Of a stretch of DNA of 64,000 nucleotides, positions 1-10,951 are shown piece by piece. Below the pieces are notes generated by a model. It was given only the letters and a program-made list of their open reading frames with translations, searched no databases and was not told the DNA's origin. Source of the DNA: Glomus cerebriforme (taxonomy: Eukaryota > Glomeromycota > Glomeromycetes > Glomerales > Glomeraceae); NCBI GenBank assembly GCA_003550305.1, contig QKYT01000172.1:72909-136908 (forward strand), given 5' to 3'. The translations under genes were made by a program, and so were the position numbers. Positions within the stretch are counted from its first letter, which is position 1. Every line of letters begins with the position of its first letter.

Positions 1-1747
1 TTTATATACCTCAAAATCTTGGATGTAAAAAGTAAGCTAACAAATATAAAGAAATATCGATTTGTTAAACGCCTATATTGCATGTTTCTGAAATGATACT
101 AAATTACTTGAATTAAAATGTTTGATTTCATAAGCCAAACAAATCATTTGGATAAATATATCAGCTAAATTAGTTTGGTTTCCTTCAAGCATTAATATTG
201 CATTTTTGATAGGTCAGAGTAGTTTGACTAAAGTATTAACTTTATCATAAAAATCAGTTCTTTTAAAAATTTTTTTAACATTAGAATTAGTAATTTTCTC
301 AGAATGGTTAGTTATTACCTAAATAATAAAGTAATACTTAGTTAAATATATATCTTCAATAAATTAAAAATATAATAAATATTACTTCATCAAGAGTCCA
401 TTTCATTCTAACAATTGAATAAGTTGTCTTATACATGGATATCCATCTTGTTTTGATAAAAATTTTCAATCCACTACCTTTAATTTTTAGAATCTTTGCA
501 GATTCAGTTAATAAATTATTGCAAATATATAATGCTTTAAAATAATTGGTAACACTATTACAAGCAACTAAAATTTTAGAAACTGTTCTGTGATCTATTA
601 AAATTAATATATTATTTAATATGATGAATTCTTTCATTATGATATTAAGAGATCATAAATTAACTAATTAAAAGAAAAATTAATAAAATATTACTCAAGA
701 TTGACTTTGTGATTAAATTTATAAAATGAGTGATACATCTCAAATTTAATATCGAGGGATACTCCTTAGAAATAATTTCTCAAGTACATCGAACATTCGA
801 TGTATTGTCAGTGACAACTATACTAAACTTTTTTGCCCCAATCTTTTTTATAATCTTTTTTATTTCAGACGTAAGGAATTCTCCAGTATGATGAGATGAA
901 GAAAAATTCTAAAGACAATAAAGATATTGCTGATTGGAAGGAGTTAATATGACAAAATTATATATGAAAAGAGTACTTGCACTAATCCAGCCATCCAAGG
1001 CTAATAATAAATTTATTATTATAATGCTAGTGGATTTATATAATAAAAAGTTAAAATAATTACCAAGTGTTAAGTTTTTGAAATACTCTAATTCTTTATT
1101 AATAGCTTGATTAACTCATGAAGTTTTTTAATTAAGAAGAGATTCTAAAAGTACCTTTCATGAAGAATGACAATAATTTGAATGTAATTGATATAACAAT
1201 TCATGAAAAAATGGACTATCGATTACAGCAAATGGTATTCTACAACAAACAAAAGCTCAAATAAGTGCTCGATCAATAATTACTGTTTTGTTTGGTGGTA
1301 ATTCTTGATTCTCATAATAATCTTCAATTTCAGATTGAATTTAATAAAATAGTTGAAAAAAATAATTAACTTAAAAGTTAAAACATGAATACAATNATAC
1401 AATTAATAATTAATATAATTAATTATACCATTAGAACTTCTCCTTCTCTTATTAGAAATTATTGATTGACTTGATTCTTATGAGGCAATAGAAGCCGGTT
1501 CATCTTCCAAGGAGTCCTTTGCAGCGAGATATCCAAGCCAGTAGTTTTGAATATCTTCAGGACAGTCAGCACACTTGTTAGCAAGATAAGATTATAATAT
1601 ATTTACATATGTGCGTAGCCATTTTTTATGGCACAACTTGCATTCTTCAGAAAAATGGCCTGGTAACTTTAATGGAACTTGCACAAAATATTTCCAGACT
1701 TCATCCTGTTTGTGACCACTTTTACCTTTAGAATTTTGTCTAGTCAT
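1..1747 (-). pseudogene. hAT-family transposase with N-terminal BED zinc finger, decayed
   Basis: Read on the minus strand, the remnant starts at an ATG at 1747 with a BED-type finger (motif WKYF followed by CKLCHKKW). It continues with QNYWLGYLAAKDS near 1500, then the hAT block IPFAVIDSPFFHELLYQL near 1230-1170. Next come LDGWISASTLFIYNFV and FSIVVTDNTSNVRC between 1010 and 790, and finally KTRWISMYKTTYSIVRM near 480-400 and LEGNQTNLADIFIQM near 190-140. These are consecutive hAT transposase blocks in the right order. Several in-frame stops and frame changes interrupt them, and the C-terminus runs off the left window edge. The element is therefore non-functional. No terminal inverted repeat was identified on the right side. 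Confidence 0.8.
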
Positions 1748-2520
1748 AATAGGATAAAAAAAAAAGAAAATTGATATAAACTGTATAACATAAATAAACC
1801 TATTTATATATTTAATTACTTAATTTTAATTGGCTAATTTTAATTTGGCATTTTGGCATTAATTTCAAATTTCAGCATGAATTTTGGATTTCAGATTTTC
1901 AGATTTTAAAATATTTCAGATTACGGTTTTGAAATTTTGGCAAATTTGAAATATTTCAGTTTCGAGACCAGACTTAATGCTGCTGACATTTAAGAAAAAA
2001 GATAAATGAAAGAAAGATTTAAGACCACCAAATGAAAAGAGCTGCTGACATCTAAAGAAAAAAGATAAATAAGAGATCTAAGGCTACCAAAATAAAGAAC
2101 CACTGCTGATATCTAAAAAAAAGAAAAATGATAAATGAAAGATTCAAGACCACTGAATAAAGAGATACCATCAGGATCTAAAAAAAGAAATTAGAACAAA
2201 ATGGAAAAATAAAATGAAAAACAAAAAAAAAAGAAAAAACTTACCTGTAAAACTGAATCCAGAACCCAATGTATGTTAACGAATTAATTTTTATTTTTTT
2301 TGTTTATAATTTATAAAATTATAAATAATATTTGTTTTATTTTTTTTTTTTTTTATTTTAAAAGAAAGAAGAGGAAATAAGAATGAAAAGAAACTTACTT
2401 AAAAGGAAAAAGAAAACTAATCTACCAACTTAAAATTTTTTTGAAAAAGATAAAAAATTTTTTTATTATAAAGTATATACTGTATATAGTATACTGTAAA
2501 TTTAAATTTATTATTATATA
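1748..2520. other. AT-rich stretch without genes
   Basis: Apart from the tandem repeat at 1979-2200 this stretch holds only AT-rich DNA, short runs of imperfect 'atttcaga' motifs (1850-1960) and homopolymer tracts. I see no coding signal. Confidence 0.5.
1979..2200. repeat. ~62-bp imperfect tandem repeat, about 3.5 copies
   Basis: The phrase gctgctgacatctaa followed by aaaaaagataaatgaaaga and a 'aagaccacc' segment recurs at 1979, 2041, about 2102 and, degraded, about 2165. The period is 61-63 bases. There is no reading frame through it. Confidence 0.75.
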
Positions 2521-2892
2521 TCTATATAATTAAAAAAATTTGTGTGTAATGATAACGTTTAGATTAACAATATAAATAATCACATTATAAATATGTAACA
2601 TAGTCACGTAATGTTATGCAAATTCTAAAAAAGGCAATTTTTCTTCTTACAAAAAATGCACAAAATTCCAAAAAAATAAATTCTGTTATAATTCATTTAA
2701 TTCTGGCCAGTCTTACAGCATTATATAATTTTCACACATAAAATAGACCTGCATTATGATTTTTGTCTATATCAGATATGCATATTTATTATTATGTGAT
2801 TTTTTCACAATGACAACTAATAAATTGTGTATTTACGTTTATTTTTTATGTGAAATACATATACCCGTTGTGAAGCAACGGATAGCATCTAG
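2521..2892 (+). mobile_element. Non-autonomous Helitron candidate
   Basis: The 3' end has the Helitron hallmark: a short hairpin (CCGTTG at 2865-2870, five-base loop, CAACGG at 2876-2881), seven bases, then CTAG at 2889-2892 followed by T. The suggested 5' end is TC at 2521, preceded by A, which would fit A/T target insertion. The 372-base interior has no coding capacity, so it would depend on an autonomous RepHel element elsewhere. The 3' end is clear; the 5' end is a guess based on the TC rule. Confidence 0.5.
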
Positions 2893-2951
2893 TATATAAT
2901 TAAATTTTTACTTTATATATATTTTTTTAAGCTATAAATATTAAACTGTTA

Positions 2952-3260
2952 AGTAGTCATATGAATCTATATTCACAAAAAAATAGTATATTGGTAATGA
3001 ATAATACTTTAATTTATTATAATGAGAAATTAATTAGGATTATTGAGAGTATTAATTATAAGGTAGTTTTTCTTTCTTTATATTTACTAGATTATAATTC
3101 AATTAAACTAGCTTTTTTAGTTATTAAAAGCTAATAAAAAAAAATAAGAATTTTATAAATATTATTTAAGTTCTTATTTTACTTTACTGTTAGCATATAA
3201 TCAAATTACTTCTGATATATCTATAAATTTTCAAATTATTTATCAAATTATAAAATTATA
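2952..3260 (+). pseudogene. DDE transposase remnant (Tc1/IS630-like superfamily)
   Basis: In one frame from 2982 the sequence reads NSILVMNNTLIYYNE, then RIIESINYKVVFLSLYLL, then DYNSIKLAFLVIKS, with a stop at 3132-3134. This matches the second and third catalytic blocks of DDE_3 transposases (usually VMDN..IH and PPYSPDYNPIE). The catalytic Asp is replaced by Asn. Past the stop, the same frame continues as LLLAYNQITSD, a further family block. The 5' two-thirds is missing, so this is a dead fragment. Confidence 0.7.
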
Positions 3261-3519
3261 AAATTATTGATTATATTTTTCTAATGCTCTAATTATTTTA
3301 TTTCTTAATTCAATTTTTACAATTCCTAGTATAATCCAATTATTGTTTTTTAGATTAATAATATTTAATATATTAACTTCTTATTCTTTAAAACTATTTA
3401 AATATTTTATAAAAGTTCTAATACCATATTTTTTATTTAAGTTCTTTAAAAATTGATCAATAGTTAATAAAGAAATAAAATCTCTTTGTATAATATTCAT
3501 GTCTTATGTAATATTTATA

Positions 3520-4223
3520 CAGTCAGACTTCTATATAGTCACCTCCTCATCACAACTCTTTATAAACATCCAATTTTGAAAAACAGTTTTAAATCATATT
3601 AAATTATTCTTATACAATTACAAATAAGGTTGCTTACCGAAATCTAGGGGTTTAAGCAAGATGGTGTTTTGCTGAAAAGCAAAATTCTGCCAAAACTATA
3701 TTAAAGTTATATTAAAAAACTGGTGAAACTCTGGAAAAAAGCGAAACTGCTGAAACCTATTATAATTGCTGAAACTGCTGAAACTCTGCCGAAACTATAA
3801 TAAATCTATAGTAAAATTTTGACGAAACTAATCGTAGGATTTTGAAGAGGTTTAGACAAGCAACCTTAATTACAAATCAATTATAGTTACTATTACCTCA
3901 TAATCTTAAATGTACATATTATTTTTATTAATAAATAAATCTCTACATAATCACCGTAATTTTAGTCATAAAATAATTTCAGCCAGAATTACCNCATCAN
4001 NTGATTACANTTTNCTTTTTAAGAATAAATATTACANANGCAAAAATTGGCAAAATTTTTTTATTAAATGGCTATTGCCAAAAATGAAAATATTTGAATT
4101 ATAATTTACTAATTTTAGCTAAAATTAAGAAATTTTTAATTTTAATATCTTTATATAAGCACATTTCTATACAATCACCAATTTTGAGAAAACTGATTAG
4201 ATAACTATATGAAGGTCTGACTG
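3520..4223. mobile_element. pogo/Tc1-type non-autonomous element with ~22-bp TIRs
   Basis: The left end CAGTCAGACTTCTATATAGT and the inverted right end (CAGTCAGACCTTCATATAGT on the minus strand) match imperfectly, and both are flanked by TA (3518-3519 and 4224-4225), the usual Tc1/mariner target. There is no transposase inside. A second MITE (3626-3868) is inserted within it. Several ambiguous bases (3994-4038) fall in the right half. Confidence 0.65.
3626..3868 (+). mobile_element. MITE, AAGGTTGCTT family, copy 1, with 9-bp target duplication
   Basis: The ends are AAGGTTGCTT and AAGCAACCTTA. They are flanked on both sides by the direct repeat ATTACAAAT (3617-3625 and 3869-3877). A perfect 9-bp duplication fits a Mutator-type (MULE) derivative. 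The interior is rich in 'ctgctgaaac' motifs and is non-coding. A reverse-complement copy lies at 4504-4745. Confidence 0.75.
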
Positions 4224-4224
4224 T

Positions 4225-4318
4225 ATTTGTATTTATATTCATGTTTACATTTATATTTATATTTATATTTATGTTTATGTTTATGTTTATATTCATGTTC
4301 ACATTTGTATTTATACTT
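4225..4318. repeat. Hexanucleotide microsatellite (TTTATR)n
   Basis: About 15 units alternate between tttata and tttatg. The minus strand gives an Asn-Ile/Met dipeptide run, which is a repeat artefact and not a gene. Confidence 0.85.
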
Positions 4319-4503
4319 TCTTATATAATATTTATTGAATTTATATTTGTAAAATCTTGTAATTATATATTAGAAAAATAATAGGAATTTTCATCACTAT
4401 ATAATTATGATAAATGTCAATTTGGCTGTAAAAATTGATTGAATAAATAAGAATATTGTTAATATATTAAAGAATTGATAAAAGAAAAAGTAAGATAAAT
4501 ATT

Positions 4504-4745
4504 AAGGTTGCTTGCCTAAACCTCTTTAAAATCCTACGATTAGTTTCGTCAAAATTTTACTATAGATTTATTATAGTTTCAGCAGAGTTTCAGCAGTTTC
4601 AGCAATTATAATAGGTTTCAGCAGTTTCGCTTTTCTCCAGAGTTTCACCAGTTTTTTAATATAACTTTAATATAGTTTTGGCAGAATTTCACTTTTCGGC
4701 AAAATACTATCTTGCCTAAACCCCTAGGTTTCAGCAAGCAACTTT
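4504..4745 (-). mobile_element. MITE, AAGGTTGCTT family, copy 2 (inverted)
   Basis: This is the reverse complement of the element at 3626-3868 with only scattered differences, from aaggttgcttgcctaaacc to ggtttcagcaagcaacttt. The flanks share ATAAAT on both sides, a degraded target duplication. The two copies form an inverted pair about 635 bases apart. Confidence 0.75.
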
Positions 4746-5417
4746 AATAAATGTATTGAATATTTTAAGAGTTTTGTGAATTAGAATGTGCTAATAGTGT
4801 TTCATTTTTTTTATTTATAGGATTAAATAATAATATAATCAGAAGTTCATTAACATTTGTAAATTTTCTTTTTTTATTTTGTTTAATAATAATAATTTAC
4901 TTACAATTGCATTAGTTACAGTAATGTATTCTCAATTATGGTTTACTAATAAGTGCCATAATGTTATAATCTGCAACTATACTACAATTACTATGTTTTA
5001 ATATATATTTACAATTTGTAATTTTTTGAAAAACAGTTAAGAACACATTATAGACATTAGACTAACTTGTAAGATGATAAGGAATTAATTAAATATGTCT
5101 TATTGCATCAATAAAACAAGTTTTGAAATATTCATAACAAAACTATCTTTTAGTTAATTCTATTATAATAGCAGTTTTTTTTTGAATTCTTTTCACTTAT
5201 ATTACTTTCTTTAGAAATTGCATTACTAGATGATTTAGCTGCTTTTTTTTTGAAAATATACTTATTAGATATTAAATTAATTTCAGTATCTGTATTACTA
5301 ATTTAAAAAAAAAAAATAGATTTAATAAAATTTATAAAATACAAAAATCATATTATTATACTACCTTCTTTTTATTTTTTCTTGATTTGAATAGTAATTA
5401 TTAAACAATGATTATGT
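4746..5417. other. AT-rich intergenic DNA
   Basis: No coding pattern, terminal repeat or recognisable domain is seen here; it is mostly A/T homopolymer tracts. Confidence 0.5.
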
Positions 5418-6807
5418 TATAAAAAATATAATTATTAATTAAAAATTTGTATAACAAAAATAATGATCATAAATATTCTAATATAATTCAATTTTTTTTT
5501 AATATACTTATGAACCTTAGTAAAGTTTTATTCTTTAAGATTTTTTTTACTTATTTCAAGAATTTTTATAGTAATATAGCATGTACATAAAAAATTTATA
5601 TTGAGCTGACTTTTCCTATTTTTTTGATTTTAACCTAGAGATGCAAGTTTGTATAAAAACTAAATACTTTTTTAAATATCTGAATATATGTAAAATTTTG
5701 TTTACAATCAAAAATCTTATTTCATAAAAGGCAAATTAAATAGTAAATTTTATGANAAATTCAATATTTTTACTTTTTTAATTAAATAGCTTATATTAGT
5801 CTTACAAATTTTATATAGATAGACTTTAATTTAATAATAAATAATGCTTTCTTAATACAAAATACATATTATAATAAAAAAATCTTTCTTGTTTATATAA
5901 ATAATTATTGAGTATTATAATTTTTTATTTATAAAATAATTGAAAAAAGTTGCTACTAGTAAATGTTTTTCAATAATTATGCAAATTTAATAAAAATTAA
6001 TATATTATAATATAAATGCATTATAAAGCGATATATAAAATTTCAGTATATATTATATAAAATAATTTAGGATGATTAAATAAATTTATTATTACATGAA
6101 ATATATAATAAAAATTAATATGTTGATTTATAACATTACTGTGTCTAATATTTCGTGTAATATTGAATTCATTTAGCTATCCTGAATTATTTTACATAAT
6201 AATATATACTAAATTTTTACACATCACTTTATAATGCATTCATATTATAGTATATTAATTTTTATTAAATTTGCATAATTATTGAAAAACATTTACTAGT
6301 AGCAATTTTTTTCAATTATTTTATAAATAAAAAATTATAATACAATAATTATTTATATAAACAAGAAAGATTTTTTTATTATAATATATATTTTATATTA
6401 AGAAAGCATTATTTATTATTAAATTAAAGTCTATCTATGTAAAATTTAAAGTAAAAATATTGAATTTGTCATAAAATTTACTATTTAATTTGCCTTTTAT
6501 GAAATAAGATTTTTGATTTAAACAAAATTTTACATATATTCAGATATTTAAAAAAGTATTTAGTCTTCATACAAACTTGCATTTCTGGGTTAAAGTCAAA
6601 AAATAGGAAAAGTCAACTCAATATAAATTTTTTATATACATGCTATATTACTATAAAAATTCTTGAAACAAGTAAAGAAAATCTCAAAAAACAAAACTTT
6701 ACTAAGGTTCATGAGTATATTTCTTAAAAAAAATTGAGTTATATTAAAATATTTGTGATCATTATTTTTGTTGTACAAATTTTTAATTAGTAATTATTAT
6801 CTTATAT
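5418..6807. repeat. Large imperfect palindrome, arms of ~650 bp
   Basis: Left arm (about 5418-6103) and right arm (about 6150-6807) are reverse complements over nearly their whole length, with a ~45-base centre. Matching landmarks include tgaaccttagtaaagtttta at 5511 against its complement near 6690-6715, atgcaagtttgtat at 5641 against 6570-6585, and aataaataatgctttc at 5835 against 6405-6420. There are point differences and one ~30-base indel (left arm, about 5778-5807), so the arms have diverged by several percent. Neither arm has a coding frame. A foldback transposon or an old inverted duplication would fit. The ends have no clear target duplication. Confidence 0.85.
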
Positions 6808-6895
6808 GACATGACCGGTGTTTGTTATCAAATCTTTCTTAATAAATAAAATCCTTTTGTATTTTAGTATAAATTTTTCCAATCCTTTTCATTTA

Positions 6896-7819
6896 CAAAG
6901 AGTAATCAAAATTATTCAGTCACTTTGTTTTGGTAAATTTATGCCAATTATGACATAATAATATGATGTAATCAATACATTATTTTGTATTTATAATTAT
7001 GATAAATATATTTCAAAACTTCATATTTTCTAAAACTTTCTAAAAAATATGAAACTACTAACCCCAAAAATGCATGATACAATTATTTATGGTTATAATT
7101 ATAGACAATCAAGTTGTACAATTGTTAAACCATTAGAATGTGAAAAAATAACTGTTAATGATATACTTAAGCATCTTCATAAAACACACTTCTTAATACC
7201 AAAAAAATAAACTGATCATCTACCATTTCTTAATTCACTAGCTTAGTAAGAGCTTAAAGAATTTGTTCAAGAACATGGTGAAAACTGCTAACTTTGCATA
7301 AAAAAGCTTGCTATAATATGAATAACATATACAGAATAATCTATTTCTGCTATTACTATACACTATAATCTTAAAAAAGTTGGACTAATAGCTTGTATAC
7401 CTTATAAAAACCTGTACTATCAGAAGTACATTATCAGGCTTATTTTGAATAAGTCCATATGTATAAAAATTGAAGTGCAAGAAAATGAAGACATGTGCTT
7501 TTTTCTGATAAAAACACTTTTATACAATTTTAACAAGGACGTTAGAAAAGGTATGGTATGAACCTGAAGAGGAATTGAATTTTAACTGTTAAAGATGTAT
7601 GGAAAGATATTCCTCCAAAATATTATAAAAAATTGGTTAATAGCATGTCTAAAAGAATTGAAGCAGTTATTGTAACAAATAGCAATAGAATTAAATATTA
7701 AATTTTAATTTAATAAATTAAATAATAAATAAAAACATTAATTTTAAATTTTTTTTTTATATTTTTTATATAAAAATTTTTATTTTAAAAAGTGGCCAGA
7801 TAATTTTGATCACTCTCTG
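6896..7819 (+). mobile_element. Tc1-like element, internally deleted copy
   Basis: Ends CAAAGAGTAATCAAAATTAT (6896) and, inverted, CAGAGAGTGATCAAAATTAT (7819) are flanked by TA. Inside, from the ATG at 7050, a decayed transposase reads MKLLTPKMHDTIIYGYN (HTH start) and TVNDILKHLHKTH, with stops, then jumps to KDVWKDIPPKYYKK and RIEAVI at the C-terminus. Compared with the 1325-bp copy at 9625-10949, about 400 bases containing the DDE core are missing. It is dead and non-autonomous. Confidence 0.75.
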
Positions 7820-7821
7820 TA

Positions 7822-8650
7822 CTAATAATATTTTTGTTTTATATAATGAACTTTATTTGTAAATAATACTGTAATCATTTTTTCTTATTATAAAAGAATT
7901 AAATTAATTTTATATTAATTTCAAAATCTTATCCAAATTCTATTAATGATAAAACTTCAAATGATTTCCATTATACTGGTCTGGCTTTTTTATCATAAAG
8001 TTTTATAATTAATTTAAAATTAAATTTTGTAATATTATTATTATTATCATGATCACTGTTACTTGAATATATTGAATTTCAATTATATTTTAAAAAGATG
8101 AAGATGTTGAAAAAGAAGTTAAATTATATGAATCTAAATTTGATTCAGTTGTTTGTTTAAATAAGAATTTTTTTTGGCATTTTTAATATTATTCTAGTAA
8201 TCTACTATAACATTTTGTATATAAAAATAATTGAAAATTTTTATTAAAATCTAAAGTATTTATTATATTCTTTTAATTTATTAATTTGTAATTGTAAAAA
8301 TACTTTTGTATTATTTGAAGAGTAAATTTGGATCTAGCATTATTCCTGTATAATGCTTAAATCTAACCTTCTGGAATGCGATCTATATAAATGTCATGCA
8401 AAAAAAAAATTAGATCAAACTTTGAATTTTATGACTTTGAATTAATTTTATTTATACATTTTCTTATATGCAAAAATTAACTGAATGATTCTTAATACTT
8501 TTTATTAGTTTATATAAGTTAGTTGAAATCATGTTATATTTTATGCTTTATAATTTATTTTAAGATAAGAAAAAATAATGAAAAAAAATTATACCCAAAT
8601 ATATTACAAACCTATAATTATAAGTGTTTTTCTTATTTCCCAAGCTTATT
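7822..8650. other. AT-rich DNA downstream of the MULE remnant
   Basis: No gene is recognised. It may include the 3' terminal region of the MULE that ends near 8655, but I could not find its inverted repeat. Confidence 0.4.
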
Positions 8651-8654
8651 ATTT

Positions 8655-9622
8655 ATTACCTGCATTTTTATGAAAAGTAGCATTATATCCTATTCTATTG
8701 TAAATGTGACATTTATAAGAGTCTCTAATTTTTGGTTTTTCTTGAGTACCTTGTTCTTTTTTAACACTATTCAAATATCTTTGTTTAGACGACTGATCTT
8801 TAGTAATAATCCTGTTCAAATTATTCATACTTTAGAAGTTTGTATTAACTATTTTTTTGTCTTTTTTAGCTTTATTTTCTTCTATTTAACTGCTATCTTT
8901 CAAATTAATGCTAGCATCATTATCATTATCATTTGTTTGAATTTTTTGGAAATTATTATTAGATATCTCAGATCTTTTATTAGTTATTGAAGAACTTTTG
9001 GATGTATCTTGATGTAATATTCTTCTAATATAATCTTAAAGAAAAATAGTTATTTTATCATCATCTTGTTCAACTACAAGTAAAGTAGCTATTCATGCTA
9101 ATTCTATATATAACCATATAAATTCCTTTTATGAATAGCCTTTTTAAGTATAGGAGCAGTTATTGGAATTGTGACAGGCTTTCATATAGGTAATATATTT
9201 CTATCCATATATTCATTTTTATAAGTATCTTCTTTATTATTGAATATTATACTTTCTTATAGATTTAACTTATCTTAGTAAATATCTTTATATCATCTTT
9301 GAGGTATTATACTAATATAAAATGCAGCAGTTCTGAAATTTATTATAATATAAAAATAATGCTAACATATTATTTTCTTTGAGATGGACTTGAGGCATGA
9401 GCATAGGAAAGAAATTGCATTGACAATAATAACAAAATGTACATAGTATTTTTTTTTATTTCATATATCTACAACTTTCTATATTTCTAATACTTTTTCT
9501 CATCCTACCTTTTCAATCATAGCCTGAAGTGTAATAAAATATACATCATGTTGATCTTCAATAAATCCATTTGATGCTCTATCAGGATTTTTCTTTATAA
9601 TAATAATAAGGTTTATTTAATA
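8655..9622 (-). pseudogene. MULE transposase, C-terminal part (SWIM finger and zinc knuckle)
   Basis: Read on the minus strand from 9622, the fragments NPDRASNGFIEDQHDVYFI, KVVDI and YYVHFVIIVNAISFLCSC lead into a SWIM-type zinc finger, CSC at 9403-9395 followed by KKIICxHYF. Then come FRTAAFYISIIPQR, a PVTIPITAPILKKAIHK block and a basic tail ending in a zinc knuckle (YKCHIYNRIGYNATFHKNA) with a stop near 8655. At least ten stops or frame changes are present. The N-terminal continuation lies beyond 10951; a Tc1 element sits between. Confidence 0.75.
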
Positions 9623-9624
9623 TA

Positions 9625-10949
9625 CAGATAGTGATCAAAATGATCTGGTTATTTTTTAAAATGAAAAATAATTATAGTGTATTATATAATAAAAATAAAA
9701 ATTTTAAACCAAATATTTTATTTATGATTCAATTTATTAAATTATAAAAAAATTTAATAATTAATTCTATTCCTATTTGCCTCAATAACTGCTTCAATTC
9801 TTCGTGATATACTATTAATTAAATTTTTATAATATTCTGATGGAAGGTTATTCCATGCATCTTTAACATATCTTTCAAGAACCTTAATATTAGATGGTGG
9901 TGAAGTATGCCTACGAACTATCATTTTCATCTCAGCTCAAATATTCTCTATTGGGTTCAGATCTGAACTTTGGGCTGGCCAATCAAGCGTCATAATTTCA
10001 GCATTTTCACGAGCAGTTTTAGTAACTTTTGAATGGTGAGGTGGGGCATTGTCTTCTTGGAAAATTCTACTGCCATCTGAAAAATATTTATGCAAAGTAG
10101 GTACAGCATATTTATTAATAATCTTGACATAAGATTGACCAGTAACTGAACCCTCTATTGGAACAATTGATCCAAGCCCATTCCAAGTAAAACATCACCA
10201 AAACATTTTGCTTAGACTATGCTTTACTGTAACTGCAATACAGTCAGGATTCAATTCTTCCCCANGTTNACNCNATACCATTCCAGGANGGCCTTGTTGA
10301 AACTGTGTAAATGTACTTTCATCAGAAAAAAGTACTTTTCTCCATTTTCTTGCACCCCAATTTTCATGTACATAAGCCCATTCAAGACAAGATTGGCAGT
10401 GTGCTTCTGTTATTGCAGGTTTTTTGCGAGGTAAATGTGAGTAACTCCAACTTTCTTAAGACTACGGTGTATAGTATGAGCAGAAATGGGTTTATTGGTA
10501 CGAGCTGTCCACACTGTTGCAAGTTTTTTTGAACAAAGTCAGCGGTTTTCACCATTTTCTTTAACAAAAGCTTTAAGCTTCTACTGGGCTAGTGAATTTA
10601 AAAGTAAAGGACGGCCAGTTGGTTTTTTTTGGAGTTAAAGAATGTGTTTCTTGAAGATGTTTAAGTATATCATTAACAGTTGTTTTCCCACACCTTAACT
10701 GTTTAGCAATTGTATGACTTGAATGTCCACAATTATAGCCATAAACTATAGCGTCACGAGTTTTGGAGGTAAGTGGCTTCATTATTTCATTATTTTTAGA
10801 ATGTTCTAGAAAAATTAAAGTTAGGAATACGGTTATCATAATTATAAATACAAAATCACGTGTTGTTTACATAATAATAATGCGTGATATTCTACTTGAT
10901 TTCAGTAAACAAAACTGGCCAGATTATTTTGGTCACCTGTCACCGTCTG
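9625..10949 (-). mobile_element. Tc1-like element, full length, inserted in a MULE
   Basis: The terminal repeats CAGATAGTGATCAAAATGAT (left) and CAGACGGTGACAGGTGACCA (right, inverted) are flanked by TA. On the minus strand the transposase begins MKPLTSKTRDAIVYGYN near 10782, with an HTH domain (TVNDILKHLQETH). It continues in other frames to FQEDNAPPHHSKVTKTA (second catalytic Asp) and WPAQSSDLNPIENI (third acid, DD34E type), ending RIEAVI near 9780. The Trp that normally follows NPIEN(I/L) is a TGA stop. There are also frameshifts and five ambiguous bases (10265-10289). It is the only full-length Tc1 copy in the window but is not functional. Confidence 0.85.
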
Positions 10950-10951
10950 TA

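Noticed and set aside
3910..4104. 64-codon plus-strand frame
   Set aside because: It lies inside the pogo-type element, includes several ambiguous bases and has no protein-like pattern.
4099..4302. Minus-strand frame with Asn-Ile repeats
   Set aside because: It is the translation of the TTTATR microsatellite.
8523..8990. 155-codon plus-strand frame resembling a membrane protein
   Set aside because: The opposite strand carries recognisable MULE C-terminal blocks including the zinc knuckle; the frame is their shadow.
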